Counted from the stretch's first letter, positions 28,920 through 38,226 are shown. The stretch: DNA of 64,000 nt from Nocardia uniformis NBRC 13702 (GCF_001613345.1 NZ_BDCE01000036.1:1-64000), one strand, 5' to 3'. Notes: generated from the sequence alone by a model not told the origin. Program-made: numbers and translations.

Positions 28920-31900
28920 TCACTCTCGGTAGGAGTCGGCCGGATGCTGCGCGATGTGCGTATCGTCGCCGTCTCGCCACCAGGGGACTGCGACGGTTGC
29001 CTCATACGAGCCGGACAGGCGCACCCGGAGCTCCTCATGCACCACGAGATCGCCTGCGGGCGTGGCCAGCCCGGTCTGCATAAGCCACAGGACGCCCAGC
29101 GGTTCCGCCGACCAGCTGGTGCGACGGCCCGGACCGAGCACCTCGGCGGTGACGGCCTGGGAGGCCAGGGGCAGGTCCAGTAGCGATGCCAGAGCGGGGG
29201 CGGAATCGATATCGCCGACCACCAGGCGGTCCGTCGGGAGTGCCGAGCCGTACCAGGGGCGATCCAGGACGAGTGCGTCCGCGGCGTCGATGACCGTGCC
29301 GGACAGCGCGCGTACCCGTTCGGGCAGTACCAGATCCTCCAGGTCCAGACGACCGGTGGCGGTGGCCTCGGCGAGCCGGCGGTGCGTCCGCGAAATCGCC
29401 TCGGGAGTGGGGGTTTTCGACGAATCGGCGAGGGCGGCGAGCAGTTCGGCGGCCAGATCGGTGGTGATTACCTCCGGATCGGCGAGGACCGCGCGCAGGG
29501 CATCCAGGTCGGGGCCGACAATACCGGGCAGCTGCGGGAGCAGGCCGTCGAATATCGGATCGACCGGATGCCGGAACAGGCCCAGCGGGGTGCCGTCGAT
29601 ATGCGCGTGCCGTCGCAACCACCAGGCGGTGTACCCGTCCCGGTCGGCGAGCAGCGGGCGGGTGCCCGGATCGGACAGTAAGAGCCGCAACGCTTCCGGC
29701 CAGGTCGCCTCGTCCACCAGGTCGAGATCGCGGACGGCGAGCAGCTCCGGCGGATCCTCCGCCAAGCCCTCCCACCAGGTGTCCTCGTCGTCGAGGTGAT
29801 GATCGGGTCCGGTCGGATCCGATTCCGCCACAATGGTGAACCCCCAGCCGACGCCGACCGCACGCAGCGCACCGGGGCCGTAGCGTTCCACCACATCGGC
29901 GGCCACCGTGCTGAACGGTGAATCCTCGACCAGCACGCTACCCAGTGGTGCGCCCGGCAGCAGCAGTTCGTCGGCGGGTACGGATTCGCCGGTGTCATCG
30001 GGCAATTCGATGAGCCCCAGCCAGGTCGGCAGTGTGCCCGGCGCGGTCGCGCGGTTGGCGTGGTCGTACCCCGAGTCGGGGTGCAGATGCGCGGCCAGGC
30101 TCAGCACCGCCTCGACGGTGTCGGGATCGCCCGGATCGTGCTCGAGTTGATCACGCAGCGCCGAATCATTGAGCAGTTCGGCCGCGCCCGCCTGCCGTGC
30201 GCCCAGTCGCTCCAGCAGCGGATGGACCGCCTCCGGGTGCACCAGCCGCGCCCAGTGCACCGGTACCGCCGACTCGAGGTGGTCGTCGAGGACCACGGTG
30301 CGCGGTCCGGTGACCAGGCGGCCATCGGCGAGTGGGACCGCCAATGCGCCCAATTCCTCGACCGCCAACGGGTCCGTGACAAAGGGTTCCAGGGCGTCGT
30401 AGTACGAATACCACCACTGCGCGGGGCGTTCCAGGCTGCCGGACAGCTCGGCGATGCGAGCCAGGCCCAGCCGATGCACATCCAGTACACCGAGCGCGTC
30501 GGCGGTGGAGCGGCCGGACAGATCCGGAATAACCAGCGGCCCCACGATTTCCGCGAGCAGCTGCGCCAATTCGTCGGTTACGCCGATGAAGACGCTGGCG
30601 CGCGCGGGCCGCTCCACGGCGACGTCACGCGCGCCGCGGTGTGGCGGGTGCGCCAGCTCATCGAGCGGGGCGAGGGCGCCGACTTCCGAATCGTCACGAC
30701 GCGACGTAATGGTCTCGGGATCGAGGCCAGGCGCCTGACCCACAGTCGACGCGGCTCGAGCATCCAGCGTCGGGTGAATCCGTTCCGTGGCATCGATGTT
30801 CAGCGCGGTGTCGCCCTCGCGCCACACGCCGTGTCCGGTGTCGAAACGCCGTAGGGCCTCGCCTCCGGGCGCGGCGCCATCGAGTTCATCGTCCACGCCG
30901 AACGGGTCGGCGGCGGGCAGGCTGTCGTCGTCGGTACGCAGCACCGGCAACCAGGTGTGTTCGCGCAGTTCGGCGACCAATGCCGCACGCAGTTGGGCGT
31001 CGGCCTCGCTGCGCGGGAATCCCGGCGTGGGGACGAGGGTCAGACGGGCGCGGGGCGGCAGGGCGCGGGCGAAATCCGCGTAGCCGGCGGCCAAGTCGGC
31101 AATGCGCACGCCCGGAAGCAGTCGGCGGCGGTCCGGCTGCATGGGGATGTCGGCGATGAGGAGGGCGGGGAGCGAGAGCTCCTCATCGGAGCGGGTGGGA
31201 GCGCGCAGCACATCCGGTGCGGCGGCGACCGGGTCGCCGTCGCGCAGCGGCAGCAGCCAGCGGGCGCGGGCGGTGCGGTATTGCCACCAGCGGCGCTCCT
31301 GTCCGCGTGGTCCCGAGATCCGCACCTCCTGCAGACCGTCGGCGAGATCGCGGACCGCACTGACGATCTCGTCGTCCTCGATCCGAATACTCCGCAGTGC
31401 GGGCAATTCCAGCAGCAGATCCGAAACCTCGGCCCGCATACCCGCCAGCAGTGCCGCGCCATCGACCCCGTCGCGCAGCCGCAGCACGATCTCGCTGTCG
31501 AACCCCGCCACCGGTCCGTCCTCGACCGGCCAGGCCAGTCGCAGCGCGGGCGGGGTGAACGGATGCTCGGTTTCCGGAACGGTAATCCCGCTCTCCCGCA
31601 ACGCCTCCCAGGTCGCCGCCCGCGAAAACCGCACCGACCCACGCGTGGACCGGAATTCGATCTCCTCCGCCACACTCAGCACCGCTGTGAACCCCACCCC
31701 GAACCGTCCCACCGAGGTCGCGGCCACCTTCGACGACGCCCGCAGCGCCGTCAGTGCGTGCACCCCCGAAACATCGAGCGCCACACCCGTATTGGCCACG
31801 TGCAGCATTCCGCCGTCGCCCCATACGGCAATCCGCCCGGCCACCCCCGCCTTGGCCGCCGCATCAGCCGCATTCTGTGCGAGCTCGGTCAACACCCGAT

Positions 31901-32042
31901 CCCGATACCCCGCCCGCACCAGATCGGCCTCGGTGGCCGCATCCTCGCGCAACCGGGTAGGCGACCCCCGCCAAGCCGCCAACACCCCGTCCCGCAGTGC
32001 CCGCGTCCCGAACGGATCCGCCACCCCACTACCGTCCGTCAA
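28920..32042 (-). CDS. Sacsin/Hsp90-like ATPase (N-terminal Bergerat fold), about 1,040 aa
   Basis: Large protein with a GHKL ATPase at the N-terminus: ELAQNAADAAAKAGVAGRIA (N-box), VWGDGGMLHVANTGVALD (G1) and SVGRFGVGFTAVLSVAEEIE (G2), the pattern of the 'sacsin N-terminal ATPase-like' or 'Hsp90-like' group. The remaining 850 residues have no recognised domain; they are acidic and Leu/Pro-rich without membrane helices. The chosen TTG at 32042 has GGAAGAGG nine bases upstream; ATG 32114 would add 24 unconserved residues. Cytosolic chaperone-like role is inferred from the ATPase only. In related actinobacteria this gene keeps company with the DUF3027, cyclotransferase, MFS and cspB genes found next here. 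Confidence 0.75.
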   Translation of the reverse strand: MTDGSGVADPFGTRALRDGVLAAWRGSPTRLREDAATEADLVRAGYRDRVLTELAQNAADAAAKAGVAGRIAVWGDGGMLHVANTGVALDVSGVHALTALRASSKVAATSVGRFGVGFTAVLSVAEEIEFRSTRGSVRFSRAATWEALRESGITVPETEHPFTPPALRLAWPVEDGPVAGFDSEIVLRLRDGVDGAALLAGMRAEVSDLLLELPALRSIRIEDDEIVSAVRDLADGLQEVRISGPRGQERRWWQYRTARARWLLPLRDGDPVAAAPDVLRAPTRSDEELSLPALLIADIPMQPDRRRLLPGVRIADLAAGYADFARALPPRARLTLVPTPGFPRSEADAQLRAALVAELREHTWLPVLRTDDDSLPAADPFGVDDELDGAAPGGEALRRFDTGHGVWREGDTALNIDATERIHPTLDARAASTVGQAPGLDPETITSRRDDSEVGALAPLDELAHPPHRGARDVAVERPARASVFIGVTDELAQLLAEIVGPLVIPDLSGRSTADALGVLDVHRLGLARIAELSGSLERPAQWWYSYYDALEPFVTDPLAVEELGALAVPLADGRLVTGPRTVVLDDHLESAVPVHWARLVHPEAVHPLLERLGARQAGAAELLNDSALRDQLEHDPGDPDTVEAVLSLAAHLHPDSGYDHANRATAPGTLPTWLGLIELPDDTGESVPADELLLPGAPLGSVLVEDSPFSTVAADVVERYGPGALRAVGVGWGFTIVAESDPTGPDHHLDDEDTWWEGLAEDPPELLAVRDLDLVDEATWPEALRLLLSDPGTRPLLADRDGYTAWWLRRHAHIDGTPLGLFRHPVDPIFDGLLPQLPGIVGPDLDALRAVLADPEVITTDLAAELLAALADSSKTPTPEAISRTHRRLAEATATGRLDLEDLVLPERVRALSGTVIDAADALVLDRPWYGSALPTDRLVVGDIDSAPALASLLDLPLASQAVTAEVLGPGRRTSWSAEPLGVLWLMQTGLATPAGDLVVHEELRVRLSGSYEATVAVPWWRDGDDTHIAQHPADSYRE

Positions 32043-32337
32043 CCGACACACCTCTTCCAAGATTGCGCGCCCTCCCGAGCGCTCGGGCCGTATCCGACCA
32101 CCCACCGAAGCCACGAACCCGCCGCCCCGTCATGGACCGAAACCTGAACGTGGCCGGCTCTTCCGGCTATCACGCGAGAAGTATCCGGCGCTGACCAGCG
32201 GCCGACCTCGATAGCGACGCGCTGACGCGCGAATCCGCGGTATGAGGACGACTCACCGGACTCGGTGACCAGTGGGCGCGGGTGCTTCCGAGCACTCCGG
32301 TCCGCTGCGGTGGGGTCCGCGACCACAGCGGGACGGC

Positions 32338-34065
32338 TCAGTTCAACTCCGACGTACCGGGGTCGCCGGGCTGGCGTTCAACCCGCACCGAAGCGACACC
32401 CCAGGCGTCGTCGTAGGACCCGGCGTCAGGGTCTACGTCGAACAGTGTGATTTCGCGGGTCTCCTCGGCGGGCGATGTGGACTTCGCATGAGCGTCAGCG
32501 GGGTTGGTCACGGGCTCGGCGACCGGCGTAGCCGCAGTGGGTGCACCGGTCGCGGGCCGAGTCTCGGTGTGGGCCGACTCGGTCTCGCCGGTAGCCGACG
32601 AGGTTTCCTCAGTAGCGGAGGTGGTCTCGTCGGTAGCCGTCGTACTCGCCTCGGCCGCACCGGGATTCGCAGTCGGCTCGGCTGTTCCAGTGGCGGCGGT
32701 GGGCTCGACAGCGGGAGCAAGCCGGTCGGATGCTTCGGCATTCGGCTCCGCCGCTGTCGCCGTTGCTTCGACGGCCGCTGAATCCGCTTCCGGGGTAGCG
32801 GTTTCCACCGTCGCGGCGGACGATTCCGCCACCGAAGCCGAATCCGCATCGGCGGCCGGACCGGTCGCGGGCTGGGGCTCGGTGACGGCGGCCGGGGACT
32901 CGTTCGCACTCGGCGTGACCGTCGTACCGGCCTCGGCGGGATTCGCGGTGGCCCCGACCGGCTCGGCGGCCGGAGCGGCCTGCGCGGACGCCTCGATCCC
33001 GGGGTTCGAGTCCGCAGGTGCCACCGTGGTTTCGGTGGTCCTCGAATCCGCTTCCGCCGTCGTGTCATCCGCAGGAGCTGAATCCACCTCGGCGGGCGAA
33101 TCAGTCGCGGACCGGATCTCGGTGTCGACCGCCGCGGTCTCACCGGTAGGCGGGGTGCTCGTCGCGGTGGCGGTTTCCACCGTGTCGGCGGAGGATTCCG
33201 CCGCGATCGCCGAATCGGCTCCCGCGGTCGTATCCGCCGCCGGAGCCGAATCCGCCTCGGTGCCGGCCGAGTCCGCTTCGGCGGCAGGTGCGTTGGCGCT
33301 GTCTTCGATCCGGCGGTATTCGGAGGCCGGGATCAGGTCGATCGCGGCGTCGTCGTAGGCCTCGTAGATCGGGGAGCCGCCGCCGGTCGGGAGGACCGTG
33401 TCGGAATGTGCGCCGCAGCCGTATTCGGTGTGGACGACGCGGCCGTCTGCGCCCATGGCGTTGGCGCAGACGCCGAAGGCGGAGCGGAGCGCGCCCGCGA
33501 GGGGCACGAAGAAACCGCAGAGGCCACAGGTGGACGGGGCGGCGCGAGCCATCTCGGTCTCGGGGCCGAATTCGGCGAACCAGCGGTCGGCGGCCTCGAT
33601 ACGGCCCTCGCGGGAGAGGACCTGGGGGCGGCCGAGGCCGAGTTCGAGGGCCACCTCGTCGACGGCCGGATCTCCGGTCGCCAGGTAGCCGGGCACCAGG
33701 CGCGGGTCGTCGGGGCGGGGGGCCAGCAGATCGCCGGGGGCCAGATCGCCGGGGCGGACCCGCTGATCCCAGGGAATGAACTCGGGGGCCACCAGGGCGT
33801 CGGGTCCGGGCAGCAGCGCGGACTCGCTGATGGTCACATGATCGGCCTCGGGCGGGGCCGCCACCACGACCGCCCACTGCCAACCGCGATACCCGGGCAG
33901 GGTCGCCTCGAAGTGGTGGGTGGCCGATGCTTCATCCTCGGCGGTGACGCCGAGATGGGGGCCGACTCCGGCGGGCTCCAGGTCCAGGAGCGCACGGCGG
34001 GCCTGTTCGACCGCCTCCGCAAGGATCGGCCGCACACCGGACTCCGAAACAGGAACAGCGCTCAC
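32338..34065 (-). CDS. DUF3027 protein with long low-complexity tail
   Basis: 575 aa, GTG 34065. The first 255 residues are the DUF3027 domain (ILAEAVEQARRALLDLEPAG, GYRGWQWAVVVAAPPEADHV, VLSREGRIEAADRWFAEFGP) with the two-cysteine knuckle PSTCGLCGF and HTEYGCGAHS, perhaps metal binding. The remaining 320 residues consist almost only of Ala, Thr, Glu, Ser, Asp and Pro with recurring EADSA / VETAT / AESSA units, and end in a short ordered-looking block (ITLFDVDPDAGSYDDAWGVA). Function unknown. It faces the cyclotransferase gene with only 17 bp between start codons. Confidence 0.85.
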   Translation of the reverse strand: MSAVPVSESGVRPILAEAVEQARRALLDLEPAGVGPHLGVTAEDEASATHHFEATLPGYRGWQWAVVVAAPPEADHVTISESALLPGPDALVAPEFIPWDQRVRPGDLAPGDLLAPRPDDPRLVPGYLATGDPAVDEVALELGLGRPQVLSREGRIEAADRWFAEFGPETEMARAAPSTCGLCGFFVPLAGALRSAFGVCANAMGADGRVVHTEYGCGAHSDTVLPTGGGSPIYEAYDDAAIDLIPASEYRRIEDSANAPAAEADSAGTEADSAPAADTTAGADSAIAAESSADTVETATATSTPPTGETAAVDTEIRSATDSPAEVDSAPADDTTAEADSRTTETTVAPADSNPGIEASAQAAPAAEPVGATANPAEAGTTVTPSANESPAAVTEPQPATGPAADADSASVAESSAATVETATPEADSAAVEATATAAEPNAEASDRLAPAVEPTAATGTAEPTANPGAAEASTTATDETTSATEETSSATGETESAHTETRPATGAPTAATPVAEPVTNPADAHAKSTSPAEETREITLFDVDPDAGSYDDAWGVASVRVERQPGDPGTSELN

Positions 34066-34069
34066 CCCC

Positions 34070-34075
34070 TACATT
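34070..34075 (+). promoter_or_regulatory. -10 element placing the cyclotransferase transcript start on its ATG
   Basis: TACATT (TANNNT consensus) is followed by 7 nt and then the A of ATG 34083, the geometry of a leaderless actinobacterial mRNA. Confidence 0.5.
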
Positions 34076-34082
34076 TTGCCGT

Positions 34083-34898
34083 ATGGAGCGCAAACCCCGT
34101 GCATCGGTAGCGACTCGCCAGTTCGGACCGTCCATTGTCGTGTTCCTGGCGGCGACGGCGCTCGGCATTTCGGCGACGGCGTGCGGCACCGACGAACCCG
34201 ACAGCACACCCCGGCTACGCGCCGAAGTGGTGGCCACCCGACCCCATGACCCGGGCTTCTTCACCCAGGGGCTGGAGATCCACGACGGGGTCCTGTACGA
34301 GAGCACCGGGCTGTCGGGCGAGTCGCTCGTCCGGGCCACCGATCTGGCCACCGGCGCGGAGCTCGCGCGCGCCGACCTGCCCGCCCCACTCTTCGGCGAG
34401 GGCATCACCCGCACCGGCGACGTTCTCTGGCAGCTCACCTACAAGGACCACATCGCCATCGCCCGGGACGCGAACACCCTCACCGAACTGCACCGCGCCC
34501 GCTACGACGGCGAGGGCTGGGGTCTGTGCACCCGCGGCGACCGTCTGCTCATGAGCAATGGCAGCGCCACCCTCACCTTCCGCGACCCGCGAACCTTCCA
34601 ACCCACCGGCGAAATCACCCTCACCACCCGCACCGATACCCGCCTCAACGAACTCGACTGCGCCCCCGACGGTTCCGTCTACGCCAATGCCTGGCCCACC
34701 GAGAAGATCCTGCGCATAGATCCGGATACCGGCACGGTCCTGGCCGTCATCGACGCCTCCGGCCTCCTCCCCCGCACCGCCCGCACCCCCGCGACCGACG
34801 TCCTCAACGGCATAGCCCACCTCCCCGGCACCGACCGCTTCCTCCTCACCGGCAAGAACTGGCCCACGTCCTACGAGGTCCGCTTCGTTCCGGACTGA
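34083..34898 (+). CDS. Glutaminyl-peptide cyclotransferase (Rv0877-like), exported
   Basis: 271 aa. The N-terminal hydrophobic segment (GPSIVVFLAATALGISATAC) ends in a cysteine that may be a weak lipobox (ATAC). The mature domain is a five-bladed-propeller type glutaminyl cyclase of the plant/bacterial family: HDPGFFTQGLEIHDGVLYES, GEGITRTGDVLWQLTYKD, GEGWGLCTRGDRLLMSNGSA, LNELDCAPDGSVYANAWPTE, VLNGIAHLPGTDRFLLTGKNW. It should form pyroglutamate at N-termini of exported proteins. Its last ten codons are duplicated 138 bp further on. Probably leaderless. Confidence 0.9.
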   Translation: MERKPRASVATRQFGPSIVVFLAATALGISATACGTDEPDSTPRLRAEVVATRPHDPGFFTQGLEIHDGVLYESTGLSGESLVRATDLATGAELARADLPAPLFGEGITRTGDVLWQLTYKDHIAIARDANTLTELHRARYDGEGWGLCTRGDRLLMSNGSATLTFRDPRTFQPTGEITLTTRTDTRLNELDCAPDGSVYANAWPTEKILRIDPDTGTVLAVIDASGLLPRTARTPATDVLNGIAHLPGTDRFLLTGKNWPTSYEVRFVPD

Positions 34899-35113
34899 GT
34901 GCGGCCCGGGGACCGCGTTCACCCGCCCGAGCAGCGCCGGTCGCTGACCACCCACCGAGATCGAAGTCGCGACGCGCCCATGTCCGCCTTCGTCATTCCG
35001 GCGTGTTCCTACGAGGTCCGCTCCGTCCCCGCCTGAGCAGCGCCGGTCGCCGACCACCCGCCGAGGTCGAGGTCGCGACGTGCCCATGTCCGCCTTCGTC
35101 ATTCCGGCGTGTT
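34869..35113. repeat. Tandem duplication of the cyclotransferase 3' end plus half a palindromic element
   Basis: The block from TCCTACGAGGTCCGC (last ten codons, 34869) through CGTCATTCCGGCGTGT recurs from 35007. The second copy still reads SYEVRSVPA-stop. Copy 1 carries about 30 extra bases after the stop (34899-34927). Copy 1 ends in half of the palindromic element; copy 2 runs into complete copy G. Confidence 0.85.
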
Positions 35114-35652
35114 TGTGGCCGGAATCCACACCCCGAAGTAGTGGATCCCGGCCAGAAGCATGCCGGGATGACGGGGGCGATGCCGTCACCGCGCCTTCGA
35201 TATCGGTGGTCGTCTCGATAGTCGCCGCGCGTGGCAGCCGATCGCTCCAGCAGCGGGAACGGTCGCGACCACACCGCTGCTGCCGGGGCGCGGGACCGAC
35301 GAACCCACCGGCCGCCCGGATATCGCTCGAATGCCGGGACGTACCTGTTCCTGGGCGGCAGACCGGTCGCAGCCCGCGCGAACCACCGGGCGACACGCGC
35401 GGGCTGCGTCGACCCGATCAACCCGGGCGCCGAGTTCGTTCGGGCCGATCGAATTCCGGCAATCCACGCAGTGATCGGTGACCAACCGCAGCTCAACGGC
35501 GATACCCCTCCGTCGCAACCGGTGACATCCATCTCGTCCGGGTGCCGACGAGCTGCCGAATCATGGTCCGGTGCGGCCCATTTGAGGTCGGGCACGCGGA
35601 CGCCGTGCGGCCGGACCGCGACGTGGCCGGTCGACACTGCAAGAATTGGGGC
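34899..35652. other. Longest gene-free stretch: duplicated 3' end, repeat G, then unassigned sequence
   Basis: 34899-35173 is explained by the duplication and palindromic copy G. From 35174 to 35652 no gene is convincing; a minus frame at 35186-35518 and a plus frame at 35231-35656 are open but have no start signal, are rich in Arg and show no family pattern. The promoter of the following MFS gene should lie near 35600. Confidence 0.5.
35097..35173. repeat. Nested palindromic repeat, copy G (partial copy F at 34990-35006)
   Basis: CGTCATTCCGGCGTG...GGCCGGAATCCAC and GTGGATCCCGGCC...GCCGGGATGACG, very similar to copy C including the centre. Confidence 0.85.
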
Positions 35653-37554
35653 GTGACAACTCCCCGTGACCCTGATGCCGAATCCGGTCGGTGGGGTGAC
35701 GAGGAGTACCCGCTCATCGAACGGCATCCGGGGTACGACCGGTACCCCCCGCCCAAAACCCCCGCGCCACGGCCCCATGATGAGGGCGCGGAGCTTCCGG
35801 AGTTCCTGGCGCGCCGGGGCCGAGAACCGCGTGCGACACCACCGGCACCGCGAGCACGCGGCACGCAGCCGCCCCCACCTCCGGCCGGATCGACTCGTGG
35901 ATTCAAGCGCCTGCGCGGATCGCAGCCGATCCCGCCTCGGCCGCGTGGATCGCAACCCCCCGTGCCGCCGGGCTCGCCCCAGCACGGCGCACCGCCGTCC
36001 GCCCTTCCAGGCGACACAGAACCGCCGACGACCGCGAAGTTCGCCGCCGTGGACCCGGGGCACGACTCCGCTCCGGAAACCGAGCAAGCACAACCGCAGG
36101 ACACCCGCGCGATCACCAATCCCGGGCTGCAACGACCCCCGCGCAAGCTGACCGTGACCCGGGTAGCGGCGCGGCGCAGTATCGAACTCACCAATCGCGG
36201 TATCGCCACCTTCCAGCGCGCCGCCAAGGCCGATGGCGCGGAGGAATCAGGCCTCACCGCGCTCGTCTACGCCACCATGGCCAATTTCGCCACCGACGCC
36301 GCGATCGCGGTATCGCTGGCCAACACCCTGTTCTTCGCCAGCGCCACCGCCGAATCCAAATCCAAGGTGGCGCTCTACCTGCTCATCACCATCGCCCCGT
36401 TCGCACTGATCGCGCCGCTGATCGGCCCCATGCTGGACCGCCTGCAGCGCGGTCGCCGGCTGGCGCTGGCCGGTTCGTTCGCCGTGCGCGTCGGGGTGGC
36501 GGTGCTGTTGATCTTCAACTACGACAACTGGGCGCTGTATCCGCTGGCCCTGTGCATGATGATCCTCAGCAAATCGTTCTCGGTACTGAAGAGCGCCGTC
36601 ACACCGAGGGTGCTGCCACCGGGAATCGACCTGGTGCGCACCAACTCTCGACTCACCGTCTTCGGCCTGGTGGGTGGCACGCTGGGCGCGGGTGCCGTAG
36701 CCGGTGTGATCGCGTCGGTCTTCCACACCCCGGGCGCGCTCATCTTCGCGGCCGTCCTGGCGGGTGCGGGCGCCTATCTCAGCCTGCGCATTCCGTCCTG
36801 GGTGGAGGTCACCGAGGGCGAAGTCCCGGCCACCCTCGGCTATCACGGCGACGATGCGCGCACCGAGGTCCTCGACCCCAGCCAGGCGGACAAGATCCCA
36901 CCGCGCAAGCGCCGCCAACCACTGGGCCGAGCCGTGGTGACCGGGCTGTGGGGCAATGGCACCATCCGCATCCTGACCGGCTTCCTCACCTTCTACGTCG
37001 CCTTCGTCTCCAAGGCCACCGAACATCGCCCGGTGCAGCAGGCCGCCATGCTCGGCATGGTGGGTGCGGCCGCGGCCATCGGCAATTTCGCCGGTAATGC
37101 CACCGGCGCGCGCATGAAGCTGGGCCGCCCGTCACTCATCGTGCTCAGCTGCACCATCGCCTGTGTGGCGGCGGCGGCCGTCGCGGCGATTCTGGGCACC
37201 CTGCTCGGGGCGGTGCTGGCCGCGCTGGTCGCCTCGGGTGCGAGCGCGCTGGCGAAGGTCTCCCTCGACGCCTCCATCCAGGACGACCTGCCACCGGAGT
37301 CCATCGCCTCCGGTTTCGGCCGCTCGGAGACGGTGCTGCAACTGGCGTGGGTGCTGGGCGGATCGGCGGGCGTGCTGCTGCCGACCGAATACTGGAAGGG
37401 TTTCGCGGTGGTCGCGGCGGCCATGGCGCTCGGCCTGGTGCAAACCGTGGTCAGCTACCGTGGACATTCGCTGCTGCCCGGATTGGGCGGCAATCGACCT
37501 CAGCACGCGAAACAGGAGATCCACGGCCACGGGGCCGGGGAACCCGCCTCATGA
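35653..37554 (+). CDS. MFS transporter with long Pro-rich cytoplasmic N-terminus (Rv0876c-like)
   Basis: 633 aa from GTG 35653. Residues 1-150 are Pro/Arg/Gln-rich and disordered (PPAPRARGTQPPPPPAG, PRPRGSQPPVPPGSPQ). The membrane part starts at about 190 (YATMANFATDAAIAVSLANT) and has ten to twelve helices, with ALIAPLIGPMLDRLQRGRRL, KSAVTPRVLPPGIDLVRTNS and QDDLPPESIASGFGRSETVL as conserved-looking loops. Substrate unknown. The downstream DUF2771 gene starts 19 bp after the stop, so the two are probably one operon. Confidence 0.87.
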   Translation: MTTPRDPDAESGRWGDEEYPLIERHPGYDRYPPPKTPAPRPHDEGAELPEFLARRGREPRATPPAPRARGTQPPPPPAGSTRGFKRLRGSQPIPPRPRGSQPPVPPGSPQHGAPPSALPGDTEPPTTAKFAAVDPGHDSAPETEQAQPQDTRAITNPGLQRPPRKLTVTRVAARRSIELTNRGIATFQRAAKADGAEESGLTALVYATMANFATDAAIAVSLANTLFFASATAESKSKVALYLLITIAPFALIAPLIGPMLDRLQRGRRLALAGSFAVRVGVAVLLIFNYDNWALYPLALCMMILSKSFSVLKSAVTPRVLPPGIDLVRTNSRLTVFGLVGGTLGAGAVAGVIASVFHTPGALIFAAVLAGAGAYLSLRIPSWVEVTEGEVPATLGYHGDDARTEVLDPSQADKIPPRKRRQPLGRAVVTGLWGNGTIRILTGFLTFYVAFVSKATEHRPVQQAAMLGMVGAAAAIGNFAGNATGARMKLGRPSLIVLSCTIACVAAAAVAAILGTLLGAVLAALVASGASALAKVSLDASIQDDLPPESIASGFGRSETVLQLAWVLGGSAGVLLPTEYWKGFAVVAAAMALGLVQTVVSYRGHSLLPGLGGNRPQHAKQEIHGHGAGEPAS

Positions 37555-37573
37555 CGGACAGGAAGCCAACCCG

Positions 37574-38149
37574 GTGAGCAAACCGAACGCCCGCACGATC
37601 GTCGCCCTGGTCGGAGCGGCCCTGCTCGTCTTCGTGGCCGCCGTCGCGACCGTCGTGGGGTTCGCCGTACGGGGTGCCGATAAGCCGGAACCGGCCATCA
37701 CCGCGTACGCGCACGGCAAAGCGATCACCATCGAGCCGTTCATGTACTGCAATGTGCAGATGCAGGACTGCCAGGTGCTGCCCAAGGACGATGAGGCGCA
37801 GCTGCCCATCGAACTCTCCTGTCCCGAGGGCAAGGACTGCCGGATCGGCCAATCCTCCGAACTGGATGTGCCCGCGGGCTATCCGCTACAGCTGTCGCTG
37901 CCGAAGTCGATTGTGAACAGCCCCTGGGTGGCCGTGGCGTACTACGGCATGCCGGACGGCAATGTGATGCCGCAACGCCTTTCGCACCGCGACTTCGACG
38001 AGGGCACGGCCGCGATCACCATTCCGTCCGCGGCCGAGCTGCCCCTGCTCGGTGTCGAGATGCAGCTCCCGATCCTGGCCCGCGATATGACGACCGGCGA
38101 AGAGGGTTACCTCCCGCACGCCGCGTGGTCGGTCCGCACGGCCGACTGA
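37574..38149 (+). CDS. DUF2771 exported/membrane-anchored protein
   Basis: 191 aa from GTG 37574. One N-terminal membrane helix (IVALVGAALLVFVAAVATVV) and an extracytoplasmic domain with three or four cysteines (YCNVQMQDCQ, LSCPEGKDCR). VPAGYPLQLSLPKSIVNSPW and the C-terminal SAAELPLLGVEMQLPILARD are typical of DUF2771. Position behind the MFS gene and converging on cspB matches Rv0875c in mycobacteria, as I recall. Function unknown, perhaps a partner of the MFS protein. Confidence 0.8.
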   Translation: MSKPNARTIVALVGAALLVFVAAVATVVGFAVRGADKPEPAITAYAHGKAITIEPFMYCNVQMQDCQVLPKDDEAQLPIELSCPEGKDCRIGQSSELDVPAGYPLQLSLPKSIVNSPWVAVAYYGMPDGNVMPQRLSHRDFDEGTAAITIPSAAELPLLGVEMQLPILARDMTTGEEGYLPHAAWSVRTAD

Positions 38150-38168
38150 CGCCTGACGTCGAATAGCG

Positions 38169-38204
38169 ATGGGCCCCGGTGAGTTTCCACTCACCGGGGC
38201 CCAT
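38169..38204. terminator. Bidirectional terminator between DUF2771 gene and cspB
   Basis: Perfect 16-bp stem ATGGGCCCCGGTGAGT / ACTCACCGGGGCCCAT with loop TTCC, followed by TTTCGCGTTT on the plus strand. Confidence 0.93.
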
Positions 38205-38226
38205 TTCGCGTTTACGCGAGGACTTC

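Noticed and set aside
32043..32326. 95-aa minus frame upstream of the sacsin-like gene
   Set aside because: Weak composition and overlap with the start region; no ribosome-binding site or recognisable motif.
35186..35518. 110-aa minus frame in the long gap before the MFS gene
   Set aside because: No start signal, no family pattern, composition like non-coding high-GC DNA; kept only as a note.
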